In this document: positions 54,057 through 63,669 of the stretch, piece after piece
Position numbering within the stretch: the stretch's first letter is position 1
How the letters are laid out: the number at the start of each line of letters is the position of its first letter
Origin: Alphaproteobacteria bacterium
Lineage (GTDB): Bacteria; Pseudomonadota; Alphaproteobacteria; Rhodospirillales; WMHbin7
Direction: 5' to 3'
NCBI GenBank assembly: GCA_015231795.1
Contig: JADGAX010000001.1
Span: forward strand, 744,001-808,000
DNA: 64,000 nt
Program-made: the position numbers and the translations under genes
The notes under the pieces: generated by a model
Told to the model about the DNA's origin: nothing
What the model saw: the letters and a program-made list of their open reading frames with translations, nothing else
The model's database searches: none

Positions 54057-54860
54057 TTAATTTCTCTCAAATATCCGCTTAATAAAAGTCAAAGCGACTT
54101 CTTTGCCCCCTTGATCGAAGACTCCCATATGCCCACCCTGGGCGAAGAACCGTCCTTCGGCCTTGGGTCCGGCGGCGGCCAGCAGGGTTTGTCCATGCGA
54201 AACCGGCACCGTCCGATCATCGGAACAGTGCAGAATCAGCAGCGGAACCGTGATCTTGCCGATGCGCGCCAGACTGTCGAAACGATCCTTCACCAACCAG
54301 CGGGCGGGCAGATAGGGATAATGGTGCTGGGCCGTCTCGGCGACCGAGATGAAGGGGGCCTCGAGGACCAGCCCGGCCAACTGGTTTTCCACCGCCAACA
54401 AGGTGGCGACGCCGGACCCCAAGGATTCCCCATGCAAGACGACCCGCGACAAGGGAACGCCCTTCTCGGCCAGAAAGGCCAGGGCGGCCCGTCCATCGGC
54501 GTAAAGCCCTTCTTCGCTGGGCGAACCAGCGCTTTTGCCGTAACCCCGCCAATCGATCGCCAGAACGCCCAGACCGGCGCCAAGATAAGCGGCCAGCTTG
54601 TCTTCCAACATTCCCAGATTGCCCGCATTGCCGTGCAGATAGACGATGACGCCCGCATTGCCCTGGGCGGGAGCGAACCAGCCGTTCAAGCGCACGCCAT
54701 CAGCCGCTTGCAGCCAAATCTCGGCCATGCCCCGCAAAGGCGCGGGAGAGGATCTGTCCGGATGGTAAAGCAGACGACGCTGGAAAACATACATCCCTAC
54801 AAGAAGGGTTAAGTATCCCAGCGCCGCCGCAGTCAGAAACGTCAGCAGGAACGAACGCAA
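54057..54860 (-). CDS. Membrane-anchored alpha/beta hydrolase (ABHD13/BEM46-like)
   Basis: 267 residues. One N-terminal helix (FLLTFLTAAALGYLTLLVGMYVF) anchors the protein, followed by an alpha/beta hydrolase fold: oxyanion region YLHGNAGNLG, nucleophile elbow HGESLGSG, catalytic Asp in LILHCSDDRTVP and His in FFAQGGHMGVF. Resembles the BEM46/ABHD13-17 group of serine hydrolases; substrate unknown. It starts three bases after trpB2. Confidence 0.87.
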   Translation of the reverse strand: MRSFLLTFLTAAALGYLTLLVGMYVFQRRLLYHPDRSSPAPLRGMAEIWLQAADGVRLNGWFAPAQGNAGVIVYLHGNAGNLGMLEDKLAAYLGAGLGVLAIDWRGYGKSAGSPSEEGLYADGRAALAFLAEKGVPLSRVVLHGESLGSGVATLLAVENQLAGLVLEAPFISVAETAQHHYPYLPARWLVKDRFDSLARIGKITVPLLILHCSDDRTVPVSHGQTLLAAAGPKAEGRFFAQGGHMGVFDQGGKEVALTFIKRIFERN

Positions 54861-54862
54861 GA

Positions 54863-56224
54863 TCAGGCCACCTGCGGCAATTCGCTTAAAGCCCTGTCAA
54901 GCTCTTGTTCGTCATAGGGCTGATCGACCAGCTTGCCCGCGAAATAATCGGTGTAGGCCTGCATGTCGAAATGGCCATGGCCGGACAGGCCGAACAGAAT
55001 GACCGGCGAGGTGCCCGCTTCCTTGGCCTTAAGCGCATGATGGATGGCGCTTTTGACGGCATGGTTGCTTTCGGGTGCCGGCACGATTCCTTCCGCCCTG
55101 GCAAAGGCGACGCCAGCTGCGAAACAATCGGTCTGATGCCAAGCCTCGGCCTCGATCAAGCCCAACTGCTTCAGATGGCTGACCATGGGCGCCATGCCGT
55201 GATAGCGCAACCCCCCGGCATGGAAGCCGGGCGGAATGAAGGTCGAACCCAGCGTATGCATCTTGACCAGGGGTGTCAGATGGGCCGTATCGCCGAAATC
55301 ATAGGCGTAATGGCCCCGCGTCAGCGTGGGACAGGCCGCCGGTTCCACGGCGATCACGCGCGGCTTCTTGCCACCGTGCAAGGACCGGCCAATGAACGGG
55401 AAGGCCAGACCGGCGAAGTTCGATCCGCCGCCGGCGCAACCGATCACGAAATCGGGATAGTCGTCGGCCATGTCCAATTGAGCAAGCGCCTCAAGGCCGA
55501 TTATCGTCTGATGGGTCAACACATGGTTAAGCACGCTGCCCAGCGCATATTTTGTATCGTCGCGCTTGGCCGCCACCTCGACGGCTTCCGAAATAGCGAT
55601 GCCCAGGCTGCCCGTGCTGTCGGGATGCGCCTTCAAGATGGCGCGTCCGGCCTCGGTTTCCTCGCTGGGGCTGGCGACGCAGCGTGCCCCATAGGTTTCC
55701 ATCAAAGCCCGGCGATAAGGCTTTTGCTGATAGCTGACCTTGACCATGAAGACTTCAACCGTCAGGCCAAACAGCGAACCTGCGAAGGCCAGGGAACTGC
55801 CCCACTGCCCTGCCCCGGTTTCGGTGGACAGGCGCTTGATCCCCGCCTGGCTGTTGTAGAAGGCCTGGGGCACGGCGGTATTGGGCTTGTGGCTGCCCGA
55901 CGGGCTGACGCCCTCGTATTTGTAATAGATGCGGGCCGTAGTGCCCAAGACCTGCTCCAGCCTGCGCGCCCGATACAGGGGGGCCGGACGCCATTGGCGA
56001 TAGACGTCGCGCACCGGCTTGGGAATTTCGATTTCCCGCTCCTCGCTGACTTCCTGAAGGATGATGTCCATCGGAAACAACGGCTCGAGATCGCTTGGCC
56101 CGATCGGCTGGCCGGTGCCAGGATGCAGGGGTGGTGGCAGGGGAACCGGCAGGTCGGCGGCAATATTGTACCAGTGGGTGGGGATTTTGCTTTCGTCGAG
56201 CTGGTATTTGACGGTCCCGGTCAT
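54863..56224 (-). CDS. TrpB-like pyridoxal-phosphate enzyme (TrpB2)
   Basis: 453 residues, longer than the canonical TrpB (~400) and not next to trpA, as is typical for TrpB2. PLP Lys lies in [20 protein letters not shown]; the phosphate-binding loop is [11 protein letters not shown]. TrpB2 makes tryptophan from indole and serine without TrpA, probably salvaging indole. ATG 56224 ([13 protein letters not shown]) has GGAG upstream. Confidence 0.9.
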   Translation of the reverse strand: MTGTVKYQLDESKIPTHWYNIAADLPVPLPPPLHPGTGQPIGPSDLEPLFPMDIILQEVSEEREIEIPKPVRDVYRQWRPAPLYRARRLEQVLGTTARIYYKYEGVSPSGSHKPNTAVPQAFYNSQAGIKRLSTETGAGQWGSSLAFAGSLFGLTVEVFMVKVSYQQKPYRRALMETYGARCVASPSEETEAGRAILKAHPDSTGSLGIAISEAVEVAAKRDDTKYALGSVLNHVLTHQTIIGLEALAQLDMADDYPDFVIGCAGGGSNFAGLAFPFIGRSLHGGKKPRVIAVEPAACPTLTRGHYAYDFGDTAHLTPLVKMHTLGSTFIPPGFHAGGLRYHGMAPMVSHLKQLGLIEAEAWHQTDCFAAGVAFARAEGIVPAPESNHAVKSAIHHALKAKEAGTSPVILFGLSGHGHFDMQAYTDYFAGKLVDQPYDEQELDRALSELPQVA

Positions 56225-56360
56225 GGTGCGCTCCGGATGGGGGGTTTGTTGGCGCAAGGTTAGCAGAGGTCTAAGAGAAGGCAAAGCAGCAGCTTGGCAC
56301 GCCGTCCGCTTTCAACTACCCTGGCGGCAACCAAAAACCGCGCACCACAAGGACAAATCC

Positions 56361-57362
56361 ATGCCCTATAAAAGGCTTACGCTTAGTCACAATCTGATCG
56401 AGGAACAGCGCCGCCTGGGAGGCTCGGGCGCTTTTACCGCGCTCATGACCGACATCATCACCGCCTGCAAGATGGTCTCGCGCGAGGTCAACCGGGGCGC
56501 GCTGCTCGGTAATCTGGGAGTGGCGGGCAGCGAGAACGTGCAGGGCGAAGAGCAGAAAAAACTGGATGTGTTGGCCAACGACATTTTCCTGCATATGAAT
56601 TCGCTGGGCGGAAACTATGCCGCCATGGCGTCAGAAGAGTTGGAGGACGTCTTTTCGGTGACCGGGCAGGCCGATGGCCGCTATCTGCTGCTGTTCGATC
56701 CCCTGGACGGCTCGTCCAACATCGACATCAACGTCTCGGTGGGGTCGATCTTCTCGATCCTGCGCCTGCCCGAGGGCGCCAAACCCGGCGCGGCTGAAAC
56801 TTTTCTTCAACCGGGCGTCAAACAAGTGGCCGCCGGATACGCGCTTTATGGCCCCTCGACCATGCTGGTGCTGACCACCGGCAACGGCGTGCACGGCTAT
56901 ACGCTGGACCGCGGCGTCGGCATGTTCTTTCTGACCCACCCCAACATGACGGTGCCCGAAGACACCAAGGAATTCGCCATCAACGCCTCGCGCCAGCGCT
57001 TCTGGGAACCGCCGATCAAACGCTATGTCGATGAATGTCTGGCGGGCAAGGACGGTCCCAGGGGCAAGAATTTCAACATGCGCTGGGTGGCTTCGATGGT
57101 GGCCGAGGTGCATCGCATTCTGGTGCGCGGCGGCGTGTTCATGTATCCGATGGATGCCGAAAACGCCAAAACCGGCGGCAAGCTGCGCCTGATGTACGAA
57201 GCCAATCCCATGTCCTTCATCATCGAGCAAGCGGGCGGCATGGCCAGCACGGGACAAAGCCGCATCATGGAACTGCAGCCCACCGGCCTGCATCAGCGCG
57301 TGCCGGTGATCCTGGGATCGAAGAACGAGGTCCAACGCATCGTCGATTATCACAAGGGATAA
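56361..57362 (+). CDS. fbp: Class I fructose-1,6-bisphosphatase
   Basis: 333 residues. Gluconeogenic or Calvin-cycle enzyme that hydrolyses fructose 1,6-bisphosphate. Metal-site motif [18 protein letters not shown] and ASEELED region intact; C-terminal [19 protein letters not shown] and substrate-binding KTGGKL. ATG 56361 ([11 protein letters not shown]) has AAGGA seven bases upstream. No Calvin-cycle genes are adjacent. The gene is convergent with the polyamine transporter, ending 10 bases away. Confidence 0.96.
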   Translation: MPYKRLTLSHNLIEEQRRLGGSGAFTALMTDIITACKMVSREVNRGALLGNLGVAGSENVQGEEQKKLDVLANDIFLHMNSLGGNYAAMASEELEDVFSVTGQADGRYLLLFDPLDGSSNIDINVSVGSIFSILRLPEGAKPGAAETFLQPGVKQVAAGYALYGPSTMLVLTTGNGVHGYTLDRGVGMFFLTHPNMTVPEDTKEFAINASRQRFWEPPIKRYVDECLAGKDGPRGKNFNMRWVASMVAEVHRILVRGGVFMYPMDAENAKTGGKLRLMYEANPMSFIIEQAGGMASTGQSRIMELQPTGLHQRVPVILGSKNEVQRIVDYHKG

Positions 57363-57372
57363 GCGAAACCGG

Positions 57373-58164
57373 TTAGCGCCGACGGCACTGAAGGCGCCAG
57401 GCGATCCAGACGGCGGCGGCAGCGGCAGCGGCCAGCAGGGTGCCCAGGGCGTTGATCTTGGGGCTGACTCCCAGGCGCATCGACGAGAAAATCTCCATCG
57501 GCAGCGTGGTGGCGCCGGGGCCGGTCACGAACTGGGCCACCACCACGTCGTCGAGCGACAAGGTGAAGGCCAGCAGCCATCCGGCCAGCAGGGCGGGCGT
57601 CAAAAGCGGCAGGGTGACGGATGTGAAAACCGCGAAGGGGCGCGCGCCAAGATCAAGGGCTGCTTCTTCCAGCGAACGGTCAAGATCGGACAATCTGGCG
57701 CGCACCACCACCACCACGTAAGAAGTGGCAATCGTGGCGTGCGCGATCACGATGGTGGACATGCCGCGTTCCGCTGGCCATCCGATGGCCTTGCCTGCCT
57801 CGACGAAAGCCAGCAGCAACGCCAAGCCGATCACCACGTCGGGCAGAACCAACGGCACGTTCAGCAGAAACCCGAACATCGACCGGCCCCAGAAACGCCG
57901 GTTGCGGTCAAAGGACAAGGCCGCCAAAGTTCCCAGCAACAAAGCCAGCGTGGCGCTGATCGCCGCCACTTGGAAGGACAGCCAGGCCGCTTCCAAAAAG
58001 CGCTCGTCCTTGAACAATTCCCCATACCAGCGCAAGGACAGGCCCGACCAGACCGCGACCAGCCGTGAGTCGTTGAAGGAATAGAGAACCAGCAGCGCGA
58101 TCGGCGCGTAGAGGAAGGCGTATCCGAACATCAAGAGCGACAGGGGAAAGCGCGACTGTTTCAT
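57373..58164 (-). CDS. Polyamine ABC transporter permease (PotC/PotI-like)
   Basis: 263 residues, about six helices. Contains the ABC permease EAA loop (LEEAALDLGARPFAVFTSVT LPLLTP, read in two parts). Begins KQSRFPLSLLMFGYAFLYAP, typical of PotC/PotI. Overlaps the PotB/PotH-like gene by ATGA. Pairs with it to form the membrane channel. Confidence 0.92.
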   Translation of the reverse strand: MKQSRFPLSLLMFGYAFLYAPIALLVLYSFNDSRLVAVWSGLSLRWYGELFKDERFLEAAWLSFQVAAISATLALLLGTLAALSFDRNRRFWGRSMFGFLLNVPLVLPDVVIGLALLLAFVEAGKAIGWPAERGMSTIVIAHATIATSYVVVVVRARLSDLDRSLEEAALDLGARPFAVFTSVTLPLLTPALLAGWLLAFTLSLDDVVVAQFVTGPGATTLPMEIFSSMRLGVSPKINALGTLLAAAAAAAVWIAWRLQCRRR

Positions 58165-59051
58165 GAATCGCGCCCCGCCAAACGGTGGCGCGCGCGCTGA
58201 AGGAAAACCAATGGAACGGCGACGACGGCCAGAAGCGCCATGGCCAAAGCCGCCGCCGCTGGCCAATCGCGGGTCAAGGCGAAAACGTCCCACAGCATCT
58301 TGCCCATCATCGCCGAGCCGCCGCCGCCCATCATTTCCGGAATCACGTATTCGCCCAACGCCGGAACGAAGACCAGGGCCGAACCGGCCAATATTCCCGG
58401 CATCGACAAGGGCAGCAGCACGGAAAGAAAGGTTCTGGCCGGGCCAGCGCCCAGATCGGCCGAGGCTTCGAGAAGGCTTTGATCGATCCGTTCCAGAACG
58501 GCGAAAAGCGGCAGCACCATGAAAGGCAAATAGGCATAGACCATGCCGATCAGAATGGCCTTGTCGGTATTCATGATCGCCCAGGGCTGATCGATCAGCC
58601 CCAGCCACAACAGGAAATTGTTCAGAAGTCCGTCATCGCCAAGAATGGTCATCCAGGCATAGATGCGCACCAGGAACGAAGTCCAGAAGGGCAGCATGAT
58701 CAGCAGCAGCAAGGGGCCTCGTTGCTCCCGCCTTGCCCTGGCGATGGCCCAGGCCATCGGCCAACCGACGACAAGGCAGATCAGCGTGGTCAATCCCGCC
58801 AGCGTCAGCGATTCCTGAAGAGACTGCGCCAACATCCCATCTTCGGCCAGTTGGACATAACTGTTCAGGCTGGCGGCCAATGCGGCTTGGCCATCTTCCG
58901 ACCAGTTCAGAAGCGGCTTGTAGGGCGGGATGCCGACTTGAGATTCGGAGAGCGACACCATGGCCAGGATCAGCACCGGCACCAGAACGAACAAGAGCAG
59001 CCAAAGCAGCGGCAAGCCAAGAACGATCCGGGTGGCGATCCGCTGCTTCAT
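58161..59051 (-). CDS. Polyamine ABC transporter permease (PotB/PotH-like)
   Basis: 296 residues with six predicted helices (WLLLFVLVPVLILAMVSLSE first). EAA loop EASADLGAGPARTFLSVLLP. PotB/PotH type. ATG 59051 overlaps the PotA/PotG-like stop (ATGA); an upstream in-frame start would run further into the ATPase gene. Confidence 0.92.
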   Translation of the reverse strand: MKQRIATRIVLGLPLLWLLLFVLVPVLILAMVSLSESQVGIPPYKPLLNWSEDGQAALAASLNSYVQLAEDGMLAQSLQESLTLAGLTTLICLVVGWPMAWAIARARREQRGPLLLLIMLPFWTSFLVRIYAWMTILGDDGLLNNFLLWLGLIDQPWAIMNTDKAILIGMVYAYLPFMVLPLFAVLERIDQSLLEASADLGAGPARTFLSVLLPLSMPGILAGSALVFVPALGEYVIPEMMGGGGSAMMGKMLWDVFALTRDWPAAAALAMALLAVVAVPLVFLQRARHRLAGRDS

Positions 59052-60127
59052 GGCAAGGCCACGCCGTCGGTGGGATGCCAAGACAAACTCACGGTCTCGC
59101 CCAGGGCGACGGGGGCCGAGACGGCATGACGCAGATTGGCCGCCATGACGATGACCACTTTGCCCGAAGCAAGCCGCACCCTGTATTCCGACGCCCCGCC
59201 CAGATAGGCGATTTCCTGAACCTGTCCCGCCAGCAGATTGTCGCCGGTCTGCGTTCCCTGACCGATGGAAATCTTTTCGGGGCGCACCATCGCGGCCAGT
59301 CTGGTTCCGGGCTGGAAATCTCCCGGCACGTTCAGATCGATCCCTTCCGCGTCACAGTGCAGCAGCACGCCGGACGGCGACGTGCCGGTGACGACGCCTT
59401 CGAACAGATTGGCGGTGCCGACGAACTCGGCCACCGCCCGGCTGTTGGGACATTCATAGATTTCGCGCGGGCGGCCCACTTGAAGAACATGCCCCGCCTC
59501 CATGACGGCGATGCGCGTCGACACCGACATCGCCTCTTCCTGATCGTGGGTCACCATCACGAATGTCGTGCCCACGCGCTTTTGAATTTCCATCAGCTCG
59601 AAACGCGTTTGCTCGCGCAACCGCTTGTCAAGGGCGGCCATCGGCTCGTCGAGCAGCACCACCACCGGCCTGCGGGCCAGGCAACGGGCCAAAGCGGCGC
59701 GTTGGCGCTCGCCGCCGGACAGTTGATGCGGCTTTCTGGAAGCCAAGCGTTCCATGCGCACCAAGGCCAGCATTTCTCCCGTCCGCCTGCGCACCTCGCG
59801 CGGATCGACGCCCTGTTGCCTAGGGCCGAAAGCCACGTTCTCGGCCACCGTCATATGCGGAAACAAGGCGTAGGACTGGAACATCATGTTGACCGGGCGG
59901 TCGTAGGGCGCAACACCCGACATGTTGCGCCCGGCAATGTCGATCCGTCCGCCATCGGCCTCGACGAATCCCGCCAGCAGGCGAAGCAGCGTCGTCTTGC
60001 CGCAGCCCGATGGGCCAAGCAGCGAGAAGAATTCGCCCGCCTCGATGTCGAGATCGATGGCAGACAGCGCCGTCAGGCCGCCATATGCCTTCGATACGCC
60101 CTGAATTCGGATGACCGGGGCGGTCAC
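59048..60127 (-). CDS. Polyamine ABC transporter ATP-binding protein (PotA/PotG-like)
   Basis: 359 residues. Walker A GPSGCGKTTLLRLLAG, signature LSGGERQRAALARCLA, Walker B VVVLLDEPMAALDKRL, and a C-terminal TOBE-type regulatory domain (from ~ residue 275). Start is GTG 60127, overlapping the receptor stop codon (GTGA). Confidence 0.94.
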   Translation of the reverse strand: MTAPVIRIQGVSKAYGGLTALSAIDLDIEAGEFFSLLGPSGCGKTTLLRLLAGFVEADGGRIDIAGRNMSGVAPYDRPVNMMFQSYALFPHMTVAENVAFGPRQQGVDPREVRRRTGEMLALVRMERLASRKPHQLSGGERQRAALARCLARRPVVVLLDEPMAALDKRLREQTRFELMEIQKRVGTTFVMVTHDQEEAMSVSTRIAVMEAGHVLQVGRPREIYECPNSRAVAEFVGTANLFEGVVTGTSPSGVLLHCDAEGIDLNVPGDFQPGTRLAAMVRPEKISIGQGTQTGDNLLAGQVQEIAYLGGASEYRVRLASGKVVIVMAANLRHAVSAPVALGETVSLSWHPTDGVALP

Positions 60128-61227
60128 TTCTTGGCGGTACGGAACTTGGTCCAGGCCCTGGCCCGGCTGCGTTCGTAATCCTTGCTCGCCACCGGCAGGG
60201 TAAACAGCTTGGCTTGCGATTCAGGGGGCGGATAGATCACCGGGTCCGACTTGATTTCTGGCGCGATGAGCTTGGAGGAGGCCAGAACCGCGTTGGCGTA
60301 GCCGGTTTCGTTGGTGATGTCGGCGATCACGTCGGGGCGCAGCAAAAAGTCGATGAAGCGGTGCGCATTTTCGGGATGTTTAGCGTCCTTGGGAATGGCC
60401 ATCACGTCGATATTCACCTCGGCGCCCTCTTTGGGAATGAAGATGGCGATCTCCTGCGGCTTCTTGCCTTCCTTGCCGCGCGCCCTGGCCTGCACCAGAT
60501 CGCCCGCATAACCCAAGGCGACGCAGATTTCGCCGTTGGCCAGATCGTTGATGTATTTCGAACTGTGGATGTATTTGTAGTATTTGCGCAGCGAGATCAG
60601 TTCCGCCGCCGCCGCGTCCAGATCCTCAATGTTCTCTGAAACGGGATTGCGCTTCTGATAGGCCAACATCGCCGGAATGACTTCGGTGGGCGTGTCGAGA
60701 AGCGAAACGCCGCAGGACTTCAGTTTCTCGAGAACGGCGGGCTGGAACAACATCTTCCACGAGCCGATGGGGGCGTCGGGCAGCAGGCTTTTCACCTTCT
60801 CGACATTATAGCCGATGCCGGTCGCCGCCATCATATAGGGCAGGCCGTATTCGTTGCCGGGGTCCGAGCGGGTCAAATTGGCCATCACCATCTTGTCGAG
60901 ACCGACGGCGTTGGGCAGCTTCTTCTTGTCCAGCTTCAGATAGGCCCCCGCCTTGACCTGCTGCGCAAAGAAGGGCGTCGCCGACGGAAAGACCAGATCG
61001 TAGCCCGACTTGCCGGTCATCAACTTGGTGTCGAGCACTTCGTTGGAATCATAGACGTCGTACTTGACCTTGATGCCGGTCTCCTTGGTGAAACGCTCAA
61101 GCGTATCCTTGGCGACATAGTCCGACCAGTTGTAGACATTGAGCACCGGCTCTTCCGCTTTTGCATTGGCAAAGGACGCCAGCAGCGAAGCCAGGATCGC
61201 GAACGACCGCAAATGTGAAACAGACAT
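60124..61227 (-). CDS. Polyamine ABC transporter substrate-binding protein (PotF/PotD-like)
   Basis: 367 residues with signal peptide (SHLRSFAILASLLASFANAKA). PotF/SpuD features: LNVYNWSDYVAKDTLERFTK, GYDLVFPSATPFFAQQVKAG and YMMAATGIGYNVEKV. The periplasmic putrescine or spermidine receptor of the four-gene operon receptor-ATPase-permease-permease, in which each gene overlaps the next. ATG 61227 follows GGGGGG. Confidence 0.93.
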   Translation of the reverse strand: MSVSHLRSFAILASLLASFANAKAEEPVLNVYNWSDYVAKDTLERFTKETGIKVKYDVYDSNEVLDTKLMTGKSGYDLVFPSATPFFAQQVKAGAYLKLDKKKLPNAVGLDKMVMANLTRSDPGNEYGLPYMMAATGIGYNVEKVKSLLPDAPIGSWKMLFQPAVLEKLKSCGVSLLDTPTEVIPAMLAYQKRNPVSENIEDLDAAAAELISLRKYYKYIHSSKYINDLANGEICVALGYAGDLVQARARGKEGKKPQEIAIFIPKEGAEVNIDVMAIPKDAKHPENAHRFIDFLLRPDVIADITNETGYANAVLASSKLIAPEIKSDPVIYPPPESQAKLFTLPVASKDYERSRARAWTKFRTAKK

Positions 61228-61338
61228 TGATCCCCCCAGGGTGAAACCTACTCTCCAGGCCGGATTTTGCGGGCGAGCGGACGGGCAAGTCAACCCCGCA
61301 TCAAGCATGACAGTCTTTTGAAATTGTGGGCCAAAACG

Positions 61339-62277
61339 TCAGGGACGGTCGGGAACCGGGATATCCAGGCACGGCTTGCCCGCATGGGCCAGGACCTCGA
61401 TGGTCACATGGTCAAGCCCGGGAACGGAAACCAGCAAGGCCTTGTAATGTTCGGGCGGGCGCGGAAAATGCGTCACCACCGACAGAATCACGGCCAGTCG
61501 GCCCGGCTCGAACGACCAAAGATGCAGATCGGCAATGCGGTTGTCGGCGTCCGCCTCGATCCGCTGGCGGATATCCTCGATCAAGGCAGGGTCGGCGATT
61601 TCATCCAGCAAGACGCCGCTTGCGCTCTTGATCAGGCCGCGCGCCCAGATGAAAATCACCAGAGCGCTCGCCATGCCCACCACGGGATCAAGCCAATCCC
61701 AAGACAGGAACATGCCCGCCGCCAGAGCCAGAATGGCCCCAATCGAGGTTAGCAAATCGGCCAGCACATGCAGATAGGTGGCGCGCATGCTGTGGCCTTC
61801 GCCATGCCCGTGATCATGGCCGCCAGGGGGGTCCAGGATCAAAACGCTGACCAGATTGACCGCCAAGCCGATGGCGGCGACCACCAGCGCCTCGACATAG
61901 GCGATGGGCGTGGGATTGAACAGGCGGCTTAAGGCCTCCCACACCATAAAAAGGGCGACCATCCCCAGAAAAATGGCGCTGGCGAATCCTCCCAGCGCAT
62001 CCACCTTGCCCATGCCGAAGGTGAATCTTGGGTCGTCCTTGTGGCGCCTAGCAAAGGCGTAGGCGAACAAAGCGATGAACATGGCCAAGCCATGGCTGGC
62101 CATATGCCAGCCGTCGGCCAGCAGGGCCAACGATCCGAAAACCCACCCGGCGCCGATCTCGGCAACCATGGTCGCCACGGTCAGCCCCATCACCCAGCGG
62201 ATGCGCCGCTCGAGACCATGCGTATCGGAACGCAAGCCATGGGAATGCCGGTAGCTGTCCATACAGTAAATATGCAA
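61339..62277 (-). CDS. Cation diffusion facilitator (CDF) family metal exporter
   Basis: 312 residues with six predicted helices. Transport-site motifs ALLADGWHMASHG (HxxxD-type site in TM2) and LHVLADLLTSIGAI (TM5), a His-rich cytoplasmic loop GGHDHGHGEGHS between TM4 and TM5, and a cytosolic C-terminal domain. It exchanges Zn2+, Co2+ or related metals for protons. Start is TTG 62277 with GGAGG five bases upstream; ATG 62262 lacks a well-spaced site. The His-rich loop and DmeF-like N-terminus (MDSYRHSHGL) suggest Co/Ni/Zn. Confidence 0.88.
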   Translation of the reverse strand: MHIYCMDSYRHSHGLRSDTHGLERRIRWVMGLTVATMVAEIGAGWVFGSLALLADGWHMASHGLAMFIALFAYAFARRHKDDPRFTFGMGKVDALGGFASAIFLGMVALFMVWEALSRLFNPTPIAYVEALVVAAIGLAVNLVSVLILDPPGGHDHGHGEGHSMRATYLHVLADLLTSIGAILALAAGMFLSWDWLDPVVGMASALVIFIWARGLIKSASGVLLDEIADPALIEDIRQRIEADADNRIADLHLWSFEPGRLAVILSVVTHFPRPPEHYKALLVSVPGLDHVTIEVLAHAGKPCLDIPVPDRP

Positions 62278-62435
62278 ACGCCCCTCCCGGATCGAAACGT
62301 CCGAATGCTGATTGCCACTATATGCGCCGCCGGAGGCCCTCCGGCAATTTCCTAAAATTTATGTTGACTTGGGAGGGGTTGCAAACGCCTCTCACTCACA
62401 GATTTCGTCTAATGATCATGCGATAACGAAGATAC

Positions 62436-62451
62436 CTAGAGCGGATTCACG
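62436..62451. repeat. Short copy of the TAGAGC-GATTCACG motif
   Basis: CTAGAGCGGATTCACG matches TAGAGCAGATTCACG in the nested palindromic element at 20212-20226 with one difference. It lies in the 243-base CDF-TMEM43 gap, followed by GCGCTAGGG (62483), so may be a degenerate element end. No gene is visible in this gap. Confidence 0.4.
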
Positions 62452-62520
62452 ACTGAAGTGACTGCGCTTTCTTGCAGCCTGCGCTAGGGTGGTTGCCCAA
62501 TTGGCAGCGCGAGGCGGATT

Positions 62521-63669
62521 GTGCAAAGCGAAGACACATTTACCAAAGTGACCCACAAAAGCTGGCTTGGCCGTTTCGGCAACTCGATAGGCGGCGCGAT
62601 TGTTGGCCTGATCTTGTTCATCGCCAGCTTCGTCCTGCTCTATTGGAATGAAGGAAGGGCGGTCGATGCGATCATAGCGCTCGACGCCGCTTCCAAACAG
62701 ATCGTGTCCGTATCCGCAGAAACGGTCGATCCCGCCCACGAGGGGCGGCTGGTTCACCTTTCAGGGATGGTCGATGTCGCGTCAGACCTTGTCGATCCGG
62801 TTTTCCACGTCACGGCCACCGACGCCGTTCGCCTGGAACGGCGCGTTGAGATGTTCCAGTGGCGAGAGAATAAAGAAACCAGAACCGAGAAAAAGCTGGG
62901 CGGCGGTGAAACTGAAACAACGACCTATAACTATGTCAAGGAATGGTCCGATAAAACCATCAATTCCAATTCCTTCGAAAAGCAACAGGGACACGCAAAC
63001 CCCGACATGCCCTATCAGGGCAAGGTCCTTAATGTAAAAAGTGCCAGAATTGGCGGCTTTATCCTGGATCAAAGCCAAATTGCGCAAATGTCGAATTTCG
63101 AACCCCTGGCCGTGGACGCGCAAGATGGCGACCTGCCGCGCGGTTTTCGCTGGGAGGGTGAGTATCTTTATCGCGGCAAGTCGCCCGACCAACCGCAAAT
63201 CGGCGACCTGCGCATTGCCTTTCATCAGGTGCCGGTTCAGACCATTAGCGTCATCGCACAGCAACGCGGGTCGACCCTGGCGGGTTTCAAGGGCGAAAGG
63301 GAGCGCATTATAAACATGGTTTCCTTGGGCGCCCTTGGCGCGGATGCGATGATCGAACAAGCCAAAGCGGACGAGGCGATCCTGACCTGGATTCTGCGCG
63401 TCGCCGGATTCTTCATGATGCTGTTCGGTCTGACGCTCATGGCAAGTCCGCTAGCCTGGCTGGCCAGTCTGCTGCCTTTCCTGGAAAGCCTGGTCAATGC
63501 CGCCAGCTTCGGCGTGGCCTTCATGATCGCCGCCCCGCTGACCCTGACCATTATTGCGGCCGCCTGGCTGATCCATCGCCCCCTGATCGGCGCAGCCCTG
63601 CTTGCTGTCGGACTTGCAACGGCCTTCATCATCAAGCGCCTCATCCTGCCCGCACGCGCGAAGGGCTGA
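62521..63669 (+). CDS. TMEM43 family membrane protein
   Basis: 382 residues. An N-terminal helix (IGGAIVGLILFIASFVLLYWNEGRA) is followed by a ~230-residue extracytoplasmic domain (LVHLSGMVDVASDLVDPVF, VEMFQWRENKETRTEKKLGG) and three C-terminal helices (WILRVAGFFMMLFGLTLMAS, VAFMIAAPLTLTIIAAAWLI, LLAVGLATAFIIKRLIL). This is the TMEM43/LUMA (DUF1625) layout. The eukaryotic protein acts in the inner nuclear envelope/ER; the bacterial role is unknown. Start GTG 62521 with GAGG upstream. Confidence 0.85.
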   Translation: MQSEDTFTKVTHKSWLGRFGNSIGGAIVGLILFIASFVLLYWNEGRAVDAIIALDAASKQIVSVSAETVDPAHEGRLVHLSGMVDVASDLVDPVFHVTATDAVRLERRVEMFQWRENKETRTEKKLGGGETETTTYNYVKEWSDKTINSNSFEKQQGHANPDMPYQGKVLNVKSARIGGFILDQSQIAQMSNFEPLAVDAQDGDLPRGFRWEGEYLYRGKSPDQPQIGDLRIAFHQVPVQTISVIAQQRGSTLAGFKGERERIINMVSLGALGADAMIEQAKADEAILTWILRVAGFFMMLFGLTLMASPLAWLASLLPFLESLVNAASFGVAFMIAAPLTLTIIAAAWLIHRPLIGAALLAVGLATAFIIKRLILPARAKG

